NCBI GenBank assembly: GCA_012932865.1
Contig: SAXG01000029.1
Location: 62,001 to 126,000, forward strand
Length of the DNA stretch: 64,000 bases
Source: Amylostereum areolatum
Taxonomy: Eukaryota; Basidiomycota; Agaricomycetes; Russulales; Stereaceae
Direction: 5' to 3'
Shown here piece by piece: positions 14,570 to 26,611 of the stretch. The position numbers and the translations under genes are program-made. The notes under the pieces were generated by a model. That model was given only the letters and a program-made list of their open reading frames with translations, was not told where the DNA came from and did no database searches. The first letter of the stretch is position 1. Every line of letters starts with the position of its first letter.

Positions 14570-15998
14570 ATGGCGCCCTCCCACATTCTCCAGCTCGCTC
14601 GACAAATATTCGGTCTCTCCTCGACATCCGCCCCCGCCCCCGCCCCCGCCCCCGCCCCCGCCCCCGCCCCCGCCCCCGCCCCCGCCCCCGCCCCCGCCCC
14701 AGACTCCCACCCACCCACCACCCCATCTCACCTCTCAGCCATATCTTGCACTCCATCCTCTCTTGCCCCCTCCTCTCTTGCCCCGCCCTCCTTATTTTCC
14801 ACCCGCTCCGCGTGCACCTCCGCCTCCTCGCTCTCCGCCACTTGCCCACCACCCGACCTCAAACCTCCAAACACCGCCACATTTACCCCTCTCGCCCTCC
14901 TCGGCTCCGGGACTCACGGCAGCGTTTTCCTTGTCTCCTCCCCAACATCCCAGCGCTACGCCCTCAAGGTCGTCAACAAAGCCCACGCGAAGAAGCGCCG
15001 CGTGTCCGGGGCCCAGCTCCTCCGCGAGCAAGCCGCGATGCACAAGGCCCGCGACGCGCGCGGGATCGTGCGCATGCACGCGAGCTGGCACGACAAGAAA
15101 CACTACTTCTTTCTGCTCGAGGCCTATCCGAACGGCGATCTCTACGAACGCGTCTACGCCGCCCGCCTCCCCTCCGCCTCCGTCCAATTCTACGCCGCCC
15201 AGCTCCTCCTCGCCCTCGACCACCTCCACGCGCTCCACATCGTCCACCACGACCTGAAGCTCGAGAACATCTTCCTTGACGCCCACGGCAACGTCGTTCT
15301 CGGCGACTTTGGCCTCTGCGAGTTTCTCGACCCTGTCCCCCACGCCCGTTGTGCGACCCACCCCAGCGGACGCCAGAGTGGCACCTTACCCTACTTTTCC
15401 CCTGAGATCGTCAAGCAGATGGCCGTCGCGTACGACGTCGATCGGTGGGCGTTCGGCGTGGTCGTGTACGAGCTCCTCATGAGCAAGGTAAACTCATCCA
15501 GGTTTCTTTGCGGTCAGGATGTGCGTTGACGAATGGACAGCTCCCGTTCACCGACGCGCGCGAGCAGGACGTCGTCACGCGCATCATCCACGCCAAACCC
15601 AAGTTCGACGCCTCCGTCCACGCCGAAGCGAAGGATTTCGTCCTCAAGGTTCGTTCGGGCCTTCCTTTCTCCTTCCCATCCATCTCACGACCCCCTCTTC
15701 AGATCCTCGCCAAGTCGCGGTCTGCGCGTCCCTCCTTGGCCGAGATGAAGACGCACGCGTTTTTCGACGGCATGTATGACTCTTTCCCTCTTGTTTTTGG
15801 TCGATTCGCTCATCGGTCGTTGTCAGTGATTGGACGGCGTTGGAGAAGGGCGAGGTGGATCCGCCGACACTCACTTGCAAACCTGCTGCACGCACCACGG
15901 CAGGGCTGGTGCTCCCCAAGACGAAATCGTACCGTCGTGGCCGTGACCCGAAGCCGTCTTTCAACTATGTATCCCCATCGTTCGCCGAGGGAAGTTAG
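14570..15998 (+). CDS. AGC-type protein kinase (copy 2) with HHD catalytic loop
   Basis: Exons 14570-15487, 15541-15648, 15703-15773 and 15827-15998 (1269 nt, 422 aa). After an N-terminal Ala-Pro repeat and a Ser/Pro-rich stretch, the kinase domain shows GSGTHGSVFLV, YALKVVNK, catalytic loop VHHDLKLEN, GDFGLCEF and the SPEIV activation-segment end, closing with FFDGIDWTAL. The HRD arginine is replaced by His, so activation-loop coupling may differ; the catalytic Asp, DFG Asp and VAIK-type Lys remain. The introns after the DAKDF-like helix and inside FFxGI-W fall at the same codons and phases as in copy 1 (7727-9676), showing common descent. The C-terminal tail is short (about 50 residues). 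Probably active, but less certain than copy 1. Confidence 0.9.
14629..14700 (+). repeat. (CCGCCC)12 coding microsatellite
   Basis: Twelve perfect 6-bp units lie in the first exon of kinase copy 2 and encode an Ala-Pro repeat. Perfect identity of units suggests recent slippage, so length is likely to vary between strains. Confidence 0.95.
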
Positions 15999-16784
15999 CC
16001 CCGCGCGTGCTACTTCCCCCTTCGGACTTTCGCTCTGTCTCCCCCCTCTCGCTCTACGCATACGCTCTGCATCGGAAAGCTTTTAATGTGCACTACACAT
16101 TGGACACTTGCTATGATACGCCGTTATAATGACCTTTCTAATGAATCGAGGAGTTTCTCATGTACGACCGTGCGCATATACTAAACAGGGTGGAGTGAGA
16201 CCGTCTTGTACAACCAGAACGACTATCCTCTGGTTAGGTCGGCCACGAAGACGAGCTACTACAAGTCTACATTGATTAGTAGTGGCCGCGTTCATTGTCG
16301 GCGACCGTGGGAATGCGTACTTGGTACTTACATTTGCCTCCGTCGAACTCTTCGCGTCCGATCTCATCGAGTCATCTCATGTCGCGTGGCGCGGACCCAC
16401 CCTCCAGACCGACGACCCCCAGACTTCGTTCAGTTGCATCTTCACAGTTGCGGTCATAGAAGGCTTAGTTCACCTCGTTTCCTCGCTCAACAGCTAGTAC
16501 GCACGCTCCATCGATCGATACGCGATTCCTCGCGGCTCTTTGCGAACATGCCACTTAGGAATCAGGACGCGTCGGCGACGGCGCAGTCGATGAGGATGAA
16601 TACGTACGGAAGGCCGCTGGTCGCCGGTGCGTCCTGCGCTCGGTTCTGGGAAAGGTGATGGAATAGATGATAGGTATATAATATTCAATGACCATCCTGG
16701 GGTTATCTTTCCCCAGATTATATACCTTGGCTCCCACCCTGCCCGCCCCCGTCTGCCCCTTCCCCGCCTTCCCGCCTTCCTGCC
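15999..16784. other. Intergenic, no gene seen
   Basis: About 790 bp between kinase copy 2 and the MFS gene. A possible TATA-like TATATAAT lies at 16675-16682, 103 nt before the MFS start. No other feature is supported. Confidence 0.45.
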
Positions 16785-19105
16785 ATGCCCGCCGTCCTCC
16801 CTCCCGACACAGGCGAAGACGAGGAGCGCGAGCGCCTGCTCTCCCCACCGCCCTCTTCCCCGACTCGCGCACGCGCTGAGAGACAGTGGTGGAAGGCATC
16901 CCCGTACTGGTATGTCACTCTCCGTGCCCCACTTATCGTGATGTTCAACCACACCTCCTCAGGATCGTGCCCGTCGTGCTCATATCCAACCTCTGCGTTT
17001 GTCTCTTTTTTCTGCCTGCGTTGCTCGCCCTCCTCATGCACTCGTTTAGCGCGGGATGACCATGGCCCCCCGGATTGAGGTGTACACCCAGCTCGCATGT
17101 AGAGCGCTTCATGAAGGCGGAGACGACGCGCCCTCGAGTTGGCCACCAACCCCGTCCACCACGTCCAACTTTACGATATCCGCCAATGACAATGCCCTGC
17201 CCAACGCCACGACACTCATCTTCCTCGATCCCGATCCTTTTGCCGTCGACGCGTGCTCCGCCGATCCCGCCGTCCAGGGCCGCGCCGCCCGCATCCACGC
17301 CTGTAAGTACGCGTCGATCTTCTTCTCGTCCCGTCACCCCGTTTGCCGACCGCCAATCTGCGTGTAGCCGTGAAGACGACGGAGAGCGTGCTCAGCGCGA
17401 TCACCACCGGCTATCTCTCCCACCTCGGCGACCGCCACGGCCGCAAGCTCGTCCTCTCCCTCTCCGTCTTCGGCGCGCTCTTCATGTGCGTTTCTCTCTC
17501 TACTTCCTCTCTCCCATCGTCATCGTCATTCAAATCGGTCAAACTCACGCGCGGATCGGACGTGCAGGGATATAGTATACCTCCTCGTATCCGACACGGA
17601 CAGCATCTTTAGCGCACACGGCGAGGGCCTGATCATCGCCGCACCCTTCGTTGAGGGTCTACTCGGAGCCCACCCGACGTACACCGGCGTCACCCACGCG
17701 TGCGTCCTTCTCCCCACGAAGTTTCCCTTGCAAGCACTGACGATACATCTCCAGCTACGCCACAGACCGCACGCCAGACGGCTCACGCGCACGGTTTTTT
17801 GTCATGATGCAGGGCATGCTCTACGCCGGCCTCGCGCTCGGTCCGTGGGTACGTCCGCCCGACGCATGTCTTCCGCCCAACTTGTTCTCACATCGTGCAT
17901 ATGCAGTTGAACAGCGCCGTTCTCAACATCTTCACTTACGCGCCATCCCCCTTCGCGGTCGCGGTCATCATCGCGCTCTGCAACCTCCTCTTTATCCTCT
18001 TCCTCCTCCCGGAATCCCTCCCGCCCCATCGTCGCGTGCAAGCGCATGCCCACACCGACTCTTCCCCGACCGGTCCTAAAAATCTCACACGCACAGTCAG
18101 GCGCACGTTCGCGAGCGTGAGCGCGCAGCTCGTGCGTCCCGTTGTATTGTTTTATCCACCACGTCTGGAGGGCGGGCGGAGGGGTCGAAATTGGAACTTC
18201 ACGTTGACGGGGCTCGCGCTGTTCATTTACGTGGTCTCTTTCGTAGGTGTCTCCTTTCCGCTCCTCACATATACATTGCTCACCGCCGCAATAATCCTTT
18301 ACAGCAAATATTGGGCTTGAGATATCTGTATGCGAAGCATGTGTTTGGATGGACGAGCGAGGAGGTGCGTTTCCTCCGCGCATCCGCACGCTTATGTTCT
18401 CGATAACTGAAGTGGACACAACAGCTGGGACACTACATGTCTCTCCTCTGGACCACCCGCGCCGTCACGCTCCTCCTCCTCCTGCCAGGTTCGTCCCTTC
18501 CTCCCATCGTCTTTCCCTCCTCACCAACCCCTACCCACAGCCGTCCTCTCCTACTTCCGTCCCCGCCCCTCTCCCTCCCTTTCTCCATCTTCACCTAACA
18601 CCACCTCTCCCGCATCCATCGCCTCCGCCCTCGTCTACGACCGTGCTCTCGCCACGCTCTCGCTCCTCACCGACGCCCTCCTCAACACCCTCATCGCCCT
18701 CGTCCCCCCCGCCTCCGCCCCGCTCTTCGTCTTTCTTACCACTCTCACGGCGCTCACGGGCGGTGGGACACCCGCACTGCAGTCGCTCGGTGCCGCGGCG
18801 GGGGCGGGGGTGGGGCGGGGGGACGAGTTGGGGCTTGTGTTTGGGGCGCTCGGGGTAGTCAACGCGGTCGCGTACACGGTTGCGGCGCGTCCCTTTCTTC
18901 GATATCCTTAAGTCGTACATACTGACGTCTGGTGGGATCTCAGCCCGCGATTTACGCCGCCGTGTACGCCGCGACCGTTGCGGACCTCCCGCGGGCCATC
19001 TTCGCACTCACCGCCGCATTGCTCGTCGTGGCGGTTGCGCTCTTGCTTGGCGTGCGGCCGCATGTGGCTGTTTCTTCGATGGAAGATGGCGACGGAGAGG
19101 ATTAG
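16785..19105 (+). CDS. MFS membrane transporter, 11 exons
   Basis: Major facilitator transporter of the plasma or vacuolar membrane; substrate unknown. Exons 16785-16909, 16963-16996, 17050-17302, 17368-17485, 17568-17699, 17755-17848, 17907-18242, 18305-18364, 18425-18488, 18541-18878 and 18944-19105 (1716 nt, 571 aa). The short cytoplasmic N-terminus (ERERLLSPPP) is followed by the first helix. The MFS signature between helices 2 and 3 reads GYLSHLGDRHGRKLVLSLS. Twelve hydrophobic segments can be traced, with a long central loop rich in basic residues and a Ser/Pro/Thr-rich insertion in the second half. The C-terminus is acidic. The motif resembles tetracycline-resistance and related drug:H+ antiporters. 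All introns are 52-82 nt; the donor of intron 10 (GTTGCG) is weak. Confidence 0.9.
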
Positions 19106-19942
19106 GTGTTTTTTTTTTGGTGAGGTGTGGAGAGAGAAGACGGGGAGGCGCGAAGTGTGATGCGATGGGTGGTAACAGTGTAGGATACTTGTGTACTTAT
19201 GGGACTTTATGTGGATAGAGCGGGCAGGAGGCGTTTGTCGAGAATGACCGTCGACATAGCATCCTCCGAGCGGCGTGAAGAGAAGAGAAACGATGCCTTT
19301 CCACCAGCGAGTTGAGGAGACGAGGGACTTCCTTGCGCTCCAGAGTTAACGGTGACCGGTTGACGCCGTCGCTGGCCCGCCGTCGGCCCGTCGTCATCTT
19401 TTGCTCATCACGTGGCCTCCCGATAAGTAGATACCGCCATCAGAACGGGCAGCCCAACTTTCGCTTACGTCATCTACTACAAGGTTGGTTTTCAAGGGTG
19501 TGGGAACGCATCTTACCGACACACTGTGGGCCCTAACTTGGCTTTTGATAAATATTATACTATAATAACACTTGCGTATATCCACGATTCACTTATGATA
19601 ATCCCTTGATAAGTCGCAAAGGATATCTTGTCGGTAGATGTTTCCCTGAAAGGAAGTCTCATTTATCCCAAAGTCATTCAATTCTTACACTGATGCATCT
19701 GAGATAAACCTTTATCTTCTCTCGATAAAGGACAAGACTAGATAAGATGGGATGTGTTATCGGAACGAGAGGGGCGCGTAACAAGATGACACAGTATCAT
19801 GAGATATCACGAGAAAAAGCAAAGCGGGAGAGGAGAGAAAGAGGAGATACTAATCATACAAGGACCGACCACAGCAACAAACTTGCACGACATCCACCAA
19901 CGCAACCAGTCCGGGGTACTAGCGAGAAGTCCGCAGCGAAAC
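19106..19942. other. Convergent intergenic region with GATA-type sites
   Basis: Lies between the 3' ends of the MFS gene and the large minus-strand gene. Between 19545 and 19750 there are at least six GATAA motifs or complements (for example near 19547, 19608, 19705 and 19741), denser than in the neighbourhood. No gene was found. Confidence 0.4.
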
Positions 19943-22900
19943 CTACCCACGACGGGCCTCCCGGTTTGCCGTTGACGAAGGCTGGACCGCGGGGCGGAGA
20001 GGACGTGGTGGGCCGCGGCCGTAGCCGTAGCCGTCGTCAAGTTTGTAGCCCCAGCCGTGGCCGTGGCCGTTGTCGTAGCGCGGTGGGCGCCAATGCTGTG
20101 TGCCACGGGGTACGTCGTACGACGGATCGCGAGGACTACGTTCTTGCTCGTGAGGCGACCGCGGTCGCCAGGTCTCCTGGTCCCGAGGTCCTTGCTCCTC
20201 CCTCGACAGCGGGCGCTGGGTCTGACCGGAGTCAGGAGACCACTGGAGCGGGGCCTCTTCACGCCCAGGGCCTTGGTCCCCATTCTGCCACACGCGCCGG
20301 GACTGGTCTTGCTGGCGGTCCCACTCATCAGGAGAAGGAGCAGGAGCAGGATGGCCTTGCTCGCCGGGCAAGCGCTTGCGTCGGGGCCGTGAGTCGTCGT
20401 AATCGCCAGGAATCCGTGTCTGGGGCACCTCGCGAGGAGCGGATCGTTGGTGTCGGTCTTCGAAGCGGTCGCGCTGGCTCCCGCCGTACCGGGCCCCGCG
20501 GTGCTGAGCATCTCCGTACTGGTCTCCGTACTGGGGTGCTCCAATCTGGGCCTGGTCGTACTGGGTCTCGCGCTCACTGTACGGACGCTTGCCCTTGTTA
20601 AAGGACGGCGCGCCCGGAAAAGGCTGGAGAGGAGGGCCGTTTCTCTCGCGACGCTGGGACTCCCTGTGCGGATGGTAGCGTTGGTCGGGGGACTGCTCGC
20701 GCGGGCCCTCGCGAGGCGGAAGGCCTTGCTGGTCGCCCCATTCCTGGCGACCGGGCGCTCGCTGGGCAGAGGCCGGTGGGTGCGGGGGCAGCACAGGCAA
20801 GCTCGCTGCCTTCGGTGCCTTTACAAAGCAGTACTTTGTTAGCACTTCGGTCAAACGGTGTCGCATAGTAAGGGTATTTACCTGCTCGGGTTCATCCCTC
20901 CGGTCCCTGACCGCCGACGCGCTTCCTTCATCCTTGCCTGATTCGCTGTCGGAACCATGGATAACTTGCGCCTCCGCCTTTTTCTTCTTGGGCGGCTCAA
21001 ACCTCCTGACCACGACGTTCATGACGGATTCGCCTACTTGGGTGTCCTTGCGAAAGGTTGACGGGACTGCACGGCCGTCGACGGACGAGGCGCCGAGTCT
21101 GCCGACGGTGCGAGTCTTCGGCTTGGAGCTTGAGGCCGGGGTGATACTGTAGATGACGGTCAGGCAGACCCATAGATCAGATGAGCATACACACGTTGCC
21201 GCGTTCGCGTCCCCGGACGAAGAAAGGTGTCCTGCGCGTTGTTTTTTGGCGGGAGGAGGAGGCGAGGAGTTCGACGGGGACCGCCCGCGCTTCTTTGGGT
21301 GGATGGTGTCCGAGGCGTTGACATCGACCTCGAGAGTTTTTGTCACCGAACTCGGGTGCGGCGACGGAGTGCGACGGTCTCGATCACCACGCCGCGTTTG
21401 GATCCCATCTTGGAGCTTCTTGCTCGCGTTCTCGAGCGCGGGAAAGGTGTCTTCCGCGCTCCGTGTTTGCGGACGCTGGGGCCCTTTGTGCTGTTCATAC
21501 CCTAGGTTGCTGTCCGCCTTCCCCTCCGCGTTCACGGCCCGACCGCGTGGCGTCCCACTGTCGCGAGCGGGAGGAACACCCATAACAGCTCCAAACTTCA
21601 TGACCTTCATCACTGTGGACGAGGACGGGTCAGCAAGGTAGGGCGGTTCGAACAGGGTCAACGGTGCGCACACTCGACTTCACGTTCGGTAGCCGCCCGG
21701 AATCTGCACGGAAAGCGCAGGTGTTTGATCTGCGCCCAAAACTTTGCCACTGTCGCGGCATCCATCCTTGTGATGGTATTGTTCTTCGACGAGGATGTCG
21801 GCAGATCCACATGGTCGGGATAATTGTCCAGGACAATTTTGAACTTCGAAAGGGTACGGGCAAGGGTTTTCCAGGGAAACGTGCGCCGCGGCGTGGCGCT
21901 GAGTCCAACAAGAACGTCGTCTACACGGTGTGTTAGCCCACCAATGTTATTTCTTTGAAGTGTACTTACTCAGGCTGCACAAAAGCCACTCTTGAAGCGT
22001 CTGAGCACTTTCCTCGCCTGGGAAGCTGGTGGACGGGCCAGGCACGTGTGATTCTTGGTCTTCCGAAACCAAGTTTTCGTCCGGGGATTCTATAGTCTGG
22101 ACAGCAGATTTTGGGGAAGGGCGTTCTCTACCAGCCTTACTCTTCTCCTCATGCTCTTTCTGATAGCGGGTTGCATACACACCGCTAGAATATGTTGCGT
22201 TAGAGAGAGAAAAGGCTACATGTAGAAGCAACGTACTATACGTGGGCTTGTACTTGGGTGCAGAGATAGTCCTCGGTCATTTTGAATTTTTCCTCAATAA
22301 GCTACATTTTCTGAACGCTCGCCCAATAAACCTCGGAAAGAAGCGACGACTTACGCCTTTAAATCCATCGGTTTGGATAACTTCGTACATTCGCGAATCG
22401 GTGCGTTGCATCCCCCCTACGACGATGGTCAATGTCTCGAAGTTGGACATTTTGGCGTCGTGGCGGGCCTGAAAAAAGTCTGAGTCGAGCGTTCCTTTGT
22501 AGTCATTAACCGAAGCCTACTTGCTCCCGCTTGATATCCACCCACTTCTCGAAACGTCTATGGCGTGCTCCCACGGTTTCCGCTTCTGTTGCTGACAAAG
22601 CTTCAATTGTAGAGAAGGCTTCCAATATCTCTTGCGCCTTGTCGCCATAATGTGAGCGAAAGCGACTATAGCAGAGAGCGATGCCGCTTTCACCTCCATC
22701 TGACGGGGCGTTCATGATCAGGCCGTGATAACATCCAGCAGCTGCATGATGAACGTACCGCTGCTATCATCACCTCGCCCTACGACCCCGCGCTGCTCAG
22801 AGTTGCAGTCGTCGCCGACGGTCGTGGAGAGACGAGCTCTCTCCTCCTCCTCAAACGTCCGAAAGTATGACTGGTAAAGGTTCCATGGGTTAGCGGCCCG

Positions 22901-23789
22901 CTTCGTCGCGTTGCTTTTTTTATGCTCCTTGAAGTACACGTCTCTCCATTTGTTGGCGGACCTCCCTGTTTTCTGTGCTAGTTGGACAAACGCCTCATCG
23001 ACGGTGTTCCAAAGCCGCATTTTGAGGGCCTGATCTTCTTTCGACAATCGGCCGGTCTGGTTAGACGTACGTGATCTTTTCCCTGCGAAGTCGCCATCGC
23101 CACCCTCTGGCGGACACTCGTCAGGACCCGAGCGAAGGAAAAGAATAAATAACCGTGCGGCGTACCTAGTATAGGCGTTGAGGCATTGCCGCAACTTTCC
23201 TGTTTGCTTTCGAGGGAAAAAATGGCCGAATTAGGGTCGTGGTCGTGGTCTTGTTCTTGCTCTCCGGTTTCAAGCCCTTCATCAACGCAGTCTTCAGAGT
23301 GGCGAAGGGACGCGCAGACCTCTTGGGTCTGTTGTGCGTGGACAGGCAACTCTGTTTTCAGTAAGAAATTTGCCATGATCACGAAGTAGTGGATGTACGT
23401 ACTGTGAGGGTCCATTCAAAGTCATGGGGGGTTACAGACAGGCGGGCGATTTCGAAAGAGGGGTGTTGGAGATGCTGCTCGCGTTCAATATCAACCACAC
23501 GCCGCTGGGTCGAAGTGGGTCGAGACACCGCGCATGAGGGCCATCGAGTCGCGTTGTATGTGGGCGAAGGAGTTTTGATACATCTAAAGAAGATCTGTCA
23601 AGGGGTCGTCGGGTTCCCTACCCACTGCTAGCGCTGCCAGCCGGTATGGTTACCTTCTTTCCAATTCTCTGGTCGTGTTCCACTGGAACTGGTCTCTGAC
23701 GCGTCGCGACCTACATAGAAGTGAGTCTGCGTTCCTTTTATGGATTCGTAAGATGAAGCCGATGTGAAACACATGATTTCTTACAGCAT
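19943..23789 (-). CDS. Large charged protein of unknown function (about 1,050 aa)
   Basis: Descending exons: 23789-23785, 23710-23654, 23583-23399, 23351-23166, 23106-22759, 22699-22521, 22468-22355, 22301-22237, 22184-21970, 21920-21672, 21612-21195, 21146-20882, 20818-19943; total 3162 nt, 1053 aa. The five exons before 23166 are the least certain; a minimal model starts with the ATG at 23376. I do not recognise the family. Residues about 150-330 are helical and basic, with a Trp-Asn-x-Tyr segment (NPWNLYQSYF) like that of mushroom-specific proteins. A second helical block (SRFRSHYGDKAQEIL) follows. The last 550 residues are rich in Arg, Gln, Pro and Gly, with two Lys/Arg clusters (PKKRGRS, PPKKKKAE) resembling nuclear localisation signals. 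This suggests a disordered, nuclear, possibly nucleic-acid-binding tail. Two of the introns (48 and 63 nt) are multiples of three and open, so retention would add residues. Confidence 0.62.
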
Positions 23790-24186
23790 GCGAAGGTTGT
23801 GCGAAGGAGCCTGCGTGTGAATCGATGCGGATTCCAGGGACCGATCTACTGCTACAGCAACTCGATAGGTTTCCGCGAATAATCACATCGTGAATGCTGT
23901 CGATTAAATGAGTCGGAGGCAGACTCATACCCAGCCGTCTTGAGAGGGATGCACCCTTTATCTGAGGGAGGAGGGGGATGATGAGGGAGGATGGGGTCAC
24001 TGCTTACAGCGCTTTTCATCGTTATGCGGAATCGCGCGCGACGAAATTTCCGCGCCAGGAACCTCGGGCGTCGGGCCCGCGTCACCCGAGGGCACCGGCG
24101 AGATCAGATCAGTGTTATATAATCGTCCTGCCTCTCCGCCGCCGTTGATTGTCCTGCCGTCGACACCCTTCCTTCTCCCAACACCC
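23790..24186. other. Region between large gene and transposase
   Basis: The minus-strand frame of the large gene stays open for another 25 codons upstream of 23789, so its true start may lie here. No terminal inverted repeat of the transposase could be identified by eye. Confidence 0.35.
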
Positions 24187-25251
24187 ATGCCTCCTCGTAC
24201 CATCTCAAATGATCTGAAGGATCGCATACCCATCCTCCACTATGTATACCTACTCTCTGTAAAGGAGATATGTGCTTATCTCGGTATCAAAAAATCCCTC
24301 GTATATCAAACCCTCAAATTCCATTCCACTTATGGTGTTTGTAACAATCCCCATGCTCTTCCACATTGCGGATACCGCCAACTGAATCAGATGGACATTG
24401 CCTTCATCTGTTCTATCCTTGACCAAGACCATAGGCTCTACCTGGATAAGGTTCAAGAGCAGCTTCTCTTCCGTCGTAATGTCAAGATATCTATACCCAC
24501 CCTTGGCTGTACACTCTGTCGCCTCCGGTTGTCCCGCAAGAGCATCTCAGCTCGAGCATTGGAGCGGAATGAAGAGAATTGTGCCATATACATGAACAAG
24601 ATTGCAGATCTTATCACTAGCCCGTACCAGCTCATGTTCGGAGATGAAGCAGCGAAGGATGAGAGGATATCAGGGAGACGGCATGGACGATCGGAGTGGG
24701 GAACACATTGTGTGCAGCGCAAATGCTTTGTGCAGGGCAATTGCTTCTCGATTCTGCCCATCCTCACGCTTGATGGCATCATTGCATACAATGTCATTGA
24801 GGGGTCAGTGACAAGCGATCACGTTCTTCAGTTCTTGCAAGAGCTTGTCGTACGTTGTTTCCTCTTATATCTGATCAAGCTCCCTGACATATACAATTAG
24901 ATCCCCCTTACGAACCCATATCCAGGACCTCGCAGTATCCTAGTCCTCGACAACTGCCGAATCCATCATGCAGAAGAGATCCGACAGCTTGTAGAGGATG
25001 AAGCAAGTGCGTGCTATATTCACATTGTGTCGGACTAGATCTCTTATCTCCTTCACATAGAATGCAAGCTTGTGTTTCTCCCTCCATACTCCCCAGATTA
25101 CAACCCAATCGAGCAAGCATTCTCCTCAATCAAGGTGTACATTCGCTGCTTTTAACGCGACAAGTCTCTCTCCACAATTGACCGTGCCTGCCAGAATGTT
25201 ACGAGTACAAAAGCTGCTGGTTATTTTCATGCCTCGGGGTATATCGTATAG
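24187..25251 (+). pseudogene. DDE_3 / Tc1-mariner-like transposase with in-frame stop
   Basis: Exons 24187-24849, 24901-25006 and 25061-25251 (960 nt, 319 codons plus stop). The N-terminus is a helix-turn-helix (KEICAYLGIKKSLVYQTL). The catalytic domain shows MFGDEAAKDE (first Asp), ILVLDNCRIHH (second Asp) and [15 protein letters not shown] (third acidic residue, Glu), the arrangement of the IS630/Tc1 superfamily. Codon 25153-25155 is TAA inside the last helix, after IRCF; reading continues in frame for 31 codons to a second stop, so the element is broken by a single nonsense mutation near its end. The two introns (51 and 54 nt) look like host introns, a known feature of some mushroom DDE transposases. 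The catalytic triad lies before the stop, so residual activity cannot be excluded. Confidence 0.82.
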
Positions 25252-25385
25252 CTCACACCAGTTCTCCAAATGATCTGACATTACAGCCACATGGCATAGT
25301 AAAGTATGTAGAAGCGTAAGGAATGTGAGGCAATATGTATGCCGATGTATGGTTAGAGTCAGGACAGCAGGATGGAGGAGATTGG

Positions 25386-26270
25386 TTACTCGAAGAAGGC
25401 CCCATTATCATCCGCTATATATCCCAGTGGCACACGGAACCAGTCTTGACGTACCTCACACTTGTACCAGATTTCGACCTTGTTCGTGTTTGGGTTGGTG
25501 TCTTCCTGCGGATCGTCCTCCCCAAGATGGATCTCCCGTAGCGCTGGCCCATAGAAGCAACCTACACCGTTACACACTCCTTCGGGGGAGTACAAGTGAC
25601 ACTCGTAAGAAGCTATGAAAGCCTTATCCTCCGAACCGTCAATGCCAGTAGCATGGCCAGAACTGCCTCGCTTGTGCTTTGGAGTGCATGTCGGGTAGGG
25701 AGAGCCAGGGGAGGACACAACACTGTGCATGCACTGTACAATGCGTGAGCACGGGCCTTGGGATGGTGTCGATGGGACTGATTGAGCAAGCACGGATCGA
25801 GGTGTGGAGGCCAAGGCCGACTGGGGACCCTGCATGGTGGTACAGAGGCTTGTGATCATTGTTGCAAGGGTCGATAACAGCTGGATCGGATCAGCCGTAG
25901 CTGGAGTGGGGTAGAAAGGAGTGGTGAGCGGCGGGGTGCTAGGCTGAAGCCAAGGGATGAGGGAGGGGGCCTGTTTTGCTGGATCAAATGTGGCAGTCGA
26001 AGGGGGACAGCTGATGGAGCAGTTGTCAAGACCGTCATACTATACATGGGTTAGCACGCGCCACACAGTATACAGTCTACGAAGCTGATGTACCAAGGTG
26101 CGGGCCCACTCCTTGAGCATGTGTGGAGTCAATGGGAGGTGTGCACCATCAGAGGCAATCCAGGTGAACGTGTTGTCGTGGTCATTACCCCATCACTTTT
26201 CAAGTAGCATGCGGAAGCGTGCAAGCTCTTGTTCGATGCGTGTTAGGGATCGGTCCAGTGACTGGCAGAT
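25386..26270 (-). pseudogene. Unrecognised gene with in-frame stop
   Basis: Two exons, about 26270-26094 and 26039-25386, are joined by a 54-nt GT...AG intron that keeps frame. The first exon has a TGA at 26193-26195 between MLLEK and WGNDHD, where the surrounding frame is clearly coding. The second exon starts YDGLDNC, passes a Pro/Ser/Thr-rich linker and ends in a Cys-containing segment (YECHLYSPEGVCNGVGCFYG) and a Trp/Tyr-rich tail. I do not recognise the family. The 5' end abuts the LTR of element C, so the gene may have been truncated by that insertion or may have been part of another transposon. Confidence 0.5.
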
Positions 26271-26611
26271 CACCCAAGTCACCCAAAGAGAGAGAGAAAG
26301 GAGGATGGATTGGCAGGAGAGAGTCCAAGTCCAGGCGTAGGGCCAAAGCAGTACATGGGGAACAAAGAGGACAATCTAAGGAAAAGGGACACAGAGGAGA
26401 GCCTTATATATGTACAGGATCGATGATGTGAGAATGGTGCAAGCAGGAGAGAACAATAAGGAAAAGGAAGAGGGAGGATGTGGTCCGGAGCGATGATGTC
26501 ATAGATGGAAAGATAAGAGGAGTCAGGCTGACAACGTCATGTGATGGGAAATGTAATCATGTGACTGAACACGATGCAATGAAAGGGAAAGGATTGAGGC
26601 AATCCGTGACA
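26270..26611 (-). repeat. 3' LTR of element C (outer end uncertain)
   Basis: On the minus strand this starts TGTCACGGATT at 26611, directly after the pol polypurine tract, like the B-family LTR start TGTCACGGATC. It contains a TATA-like GTACATATATAAGG (near 26401-26414). The outer end is not fixed because the partner LTR is missing; the value given is approximate. Confidence 0.55.

Noticed and set aside
14068..15279. 403-codon Pro/Arg-rich plus-strand frame
   Set aside because: It is a shifted frame over kinase copy 2, open only because of GC-rich composition and the hexamer repeat.
19747..20842. Plus-strand frames of 130-280 codons opposite the large minus-strand gene
   Set aside because: Antisense shadows of the Arg/Gly/Pro-rich tail; composition explains their openness.
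24850..24900. Frameshift in the DDE_3 transposase
   Set aside because: The break is a 51-nt intron with GT...AG ends; joining the exons restores the conserved core.
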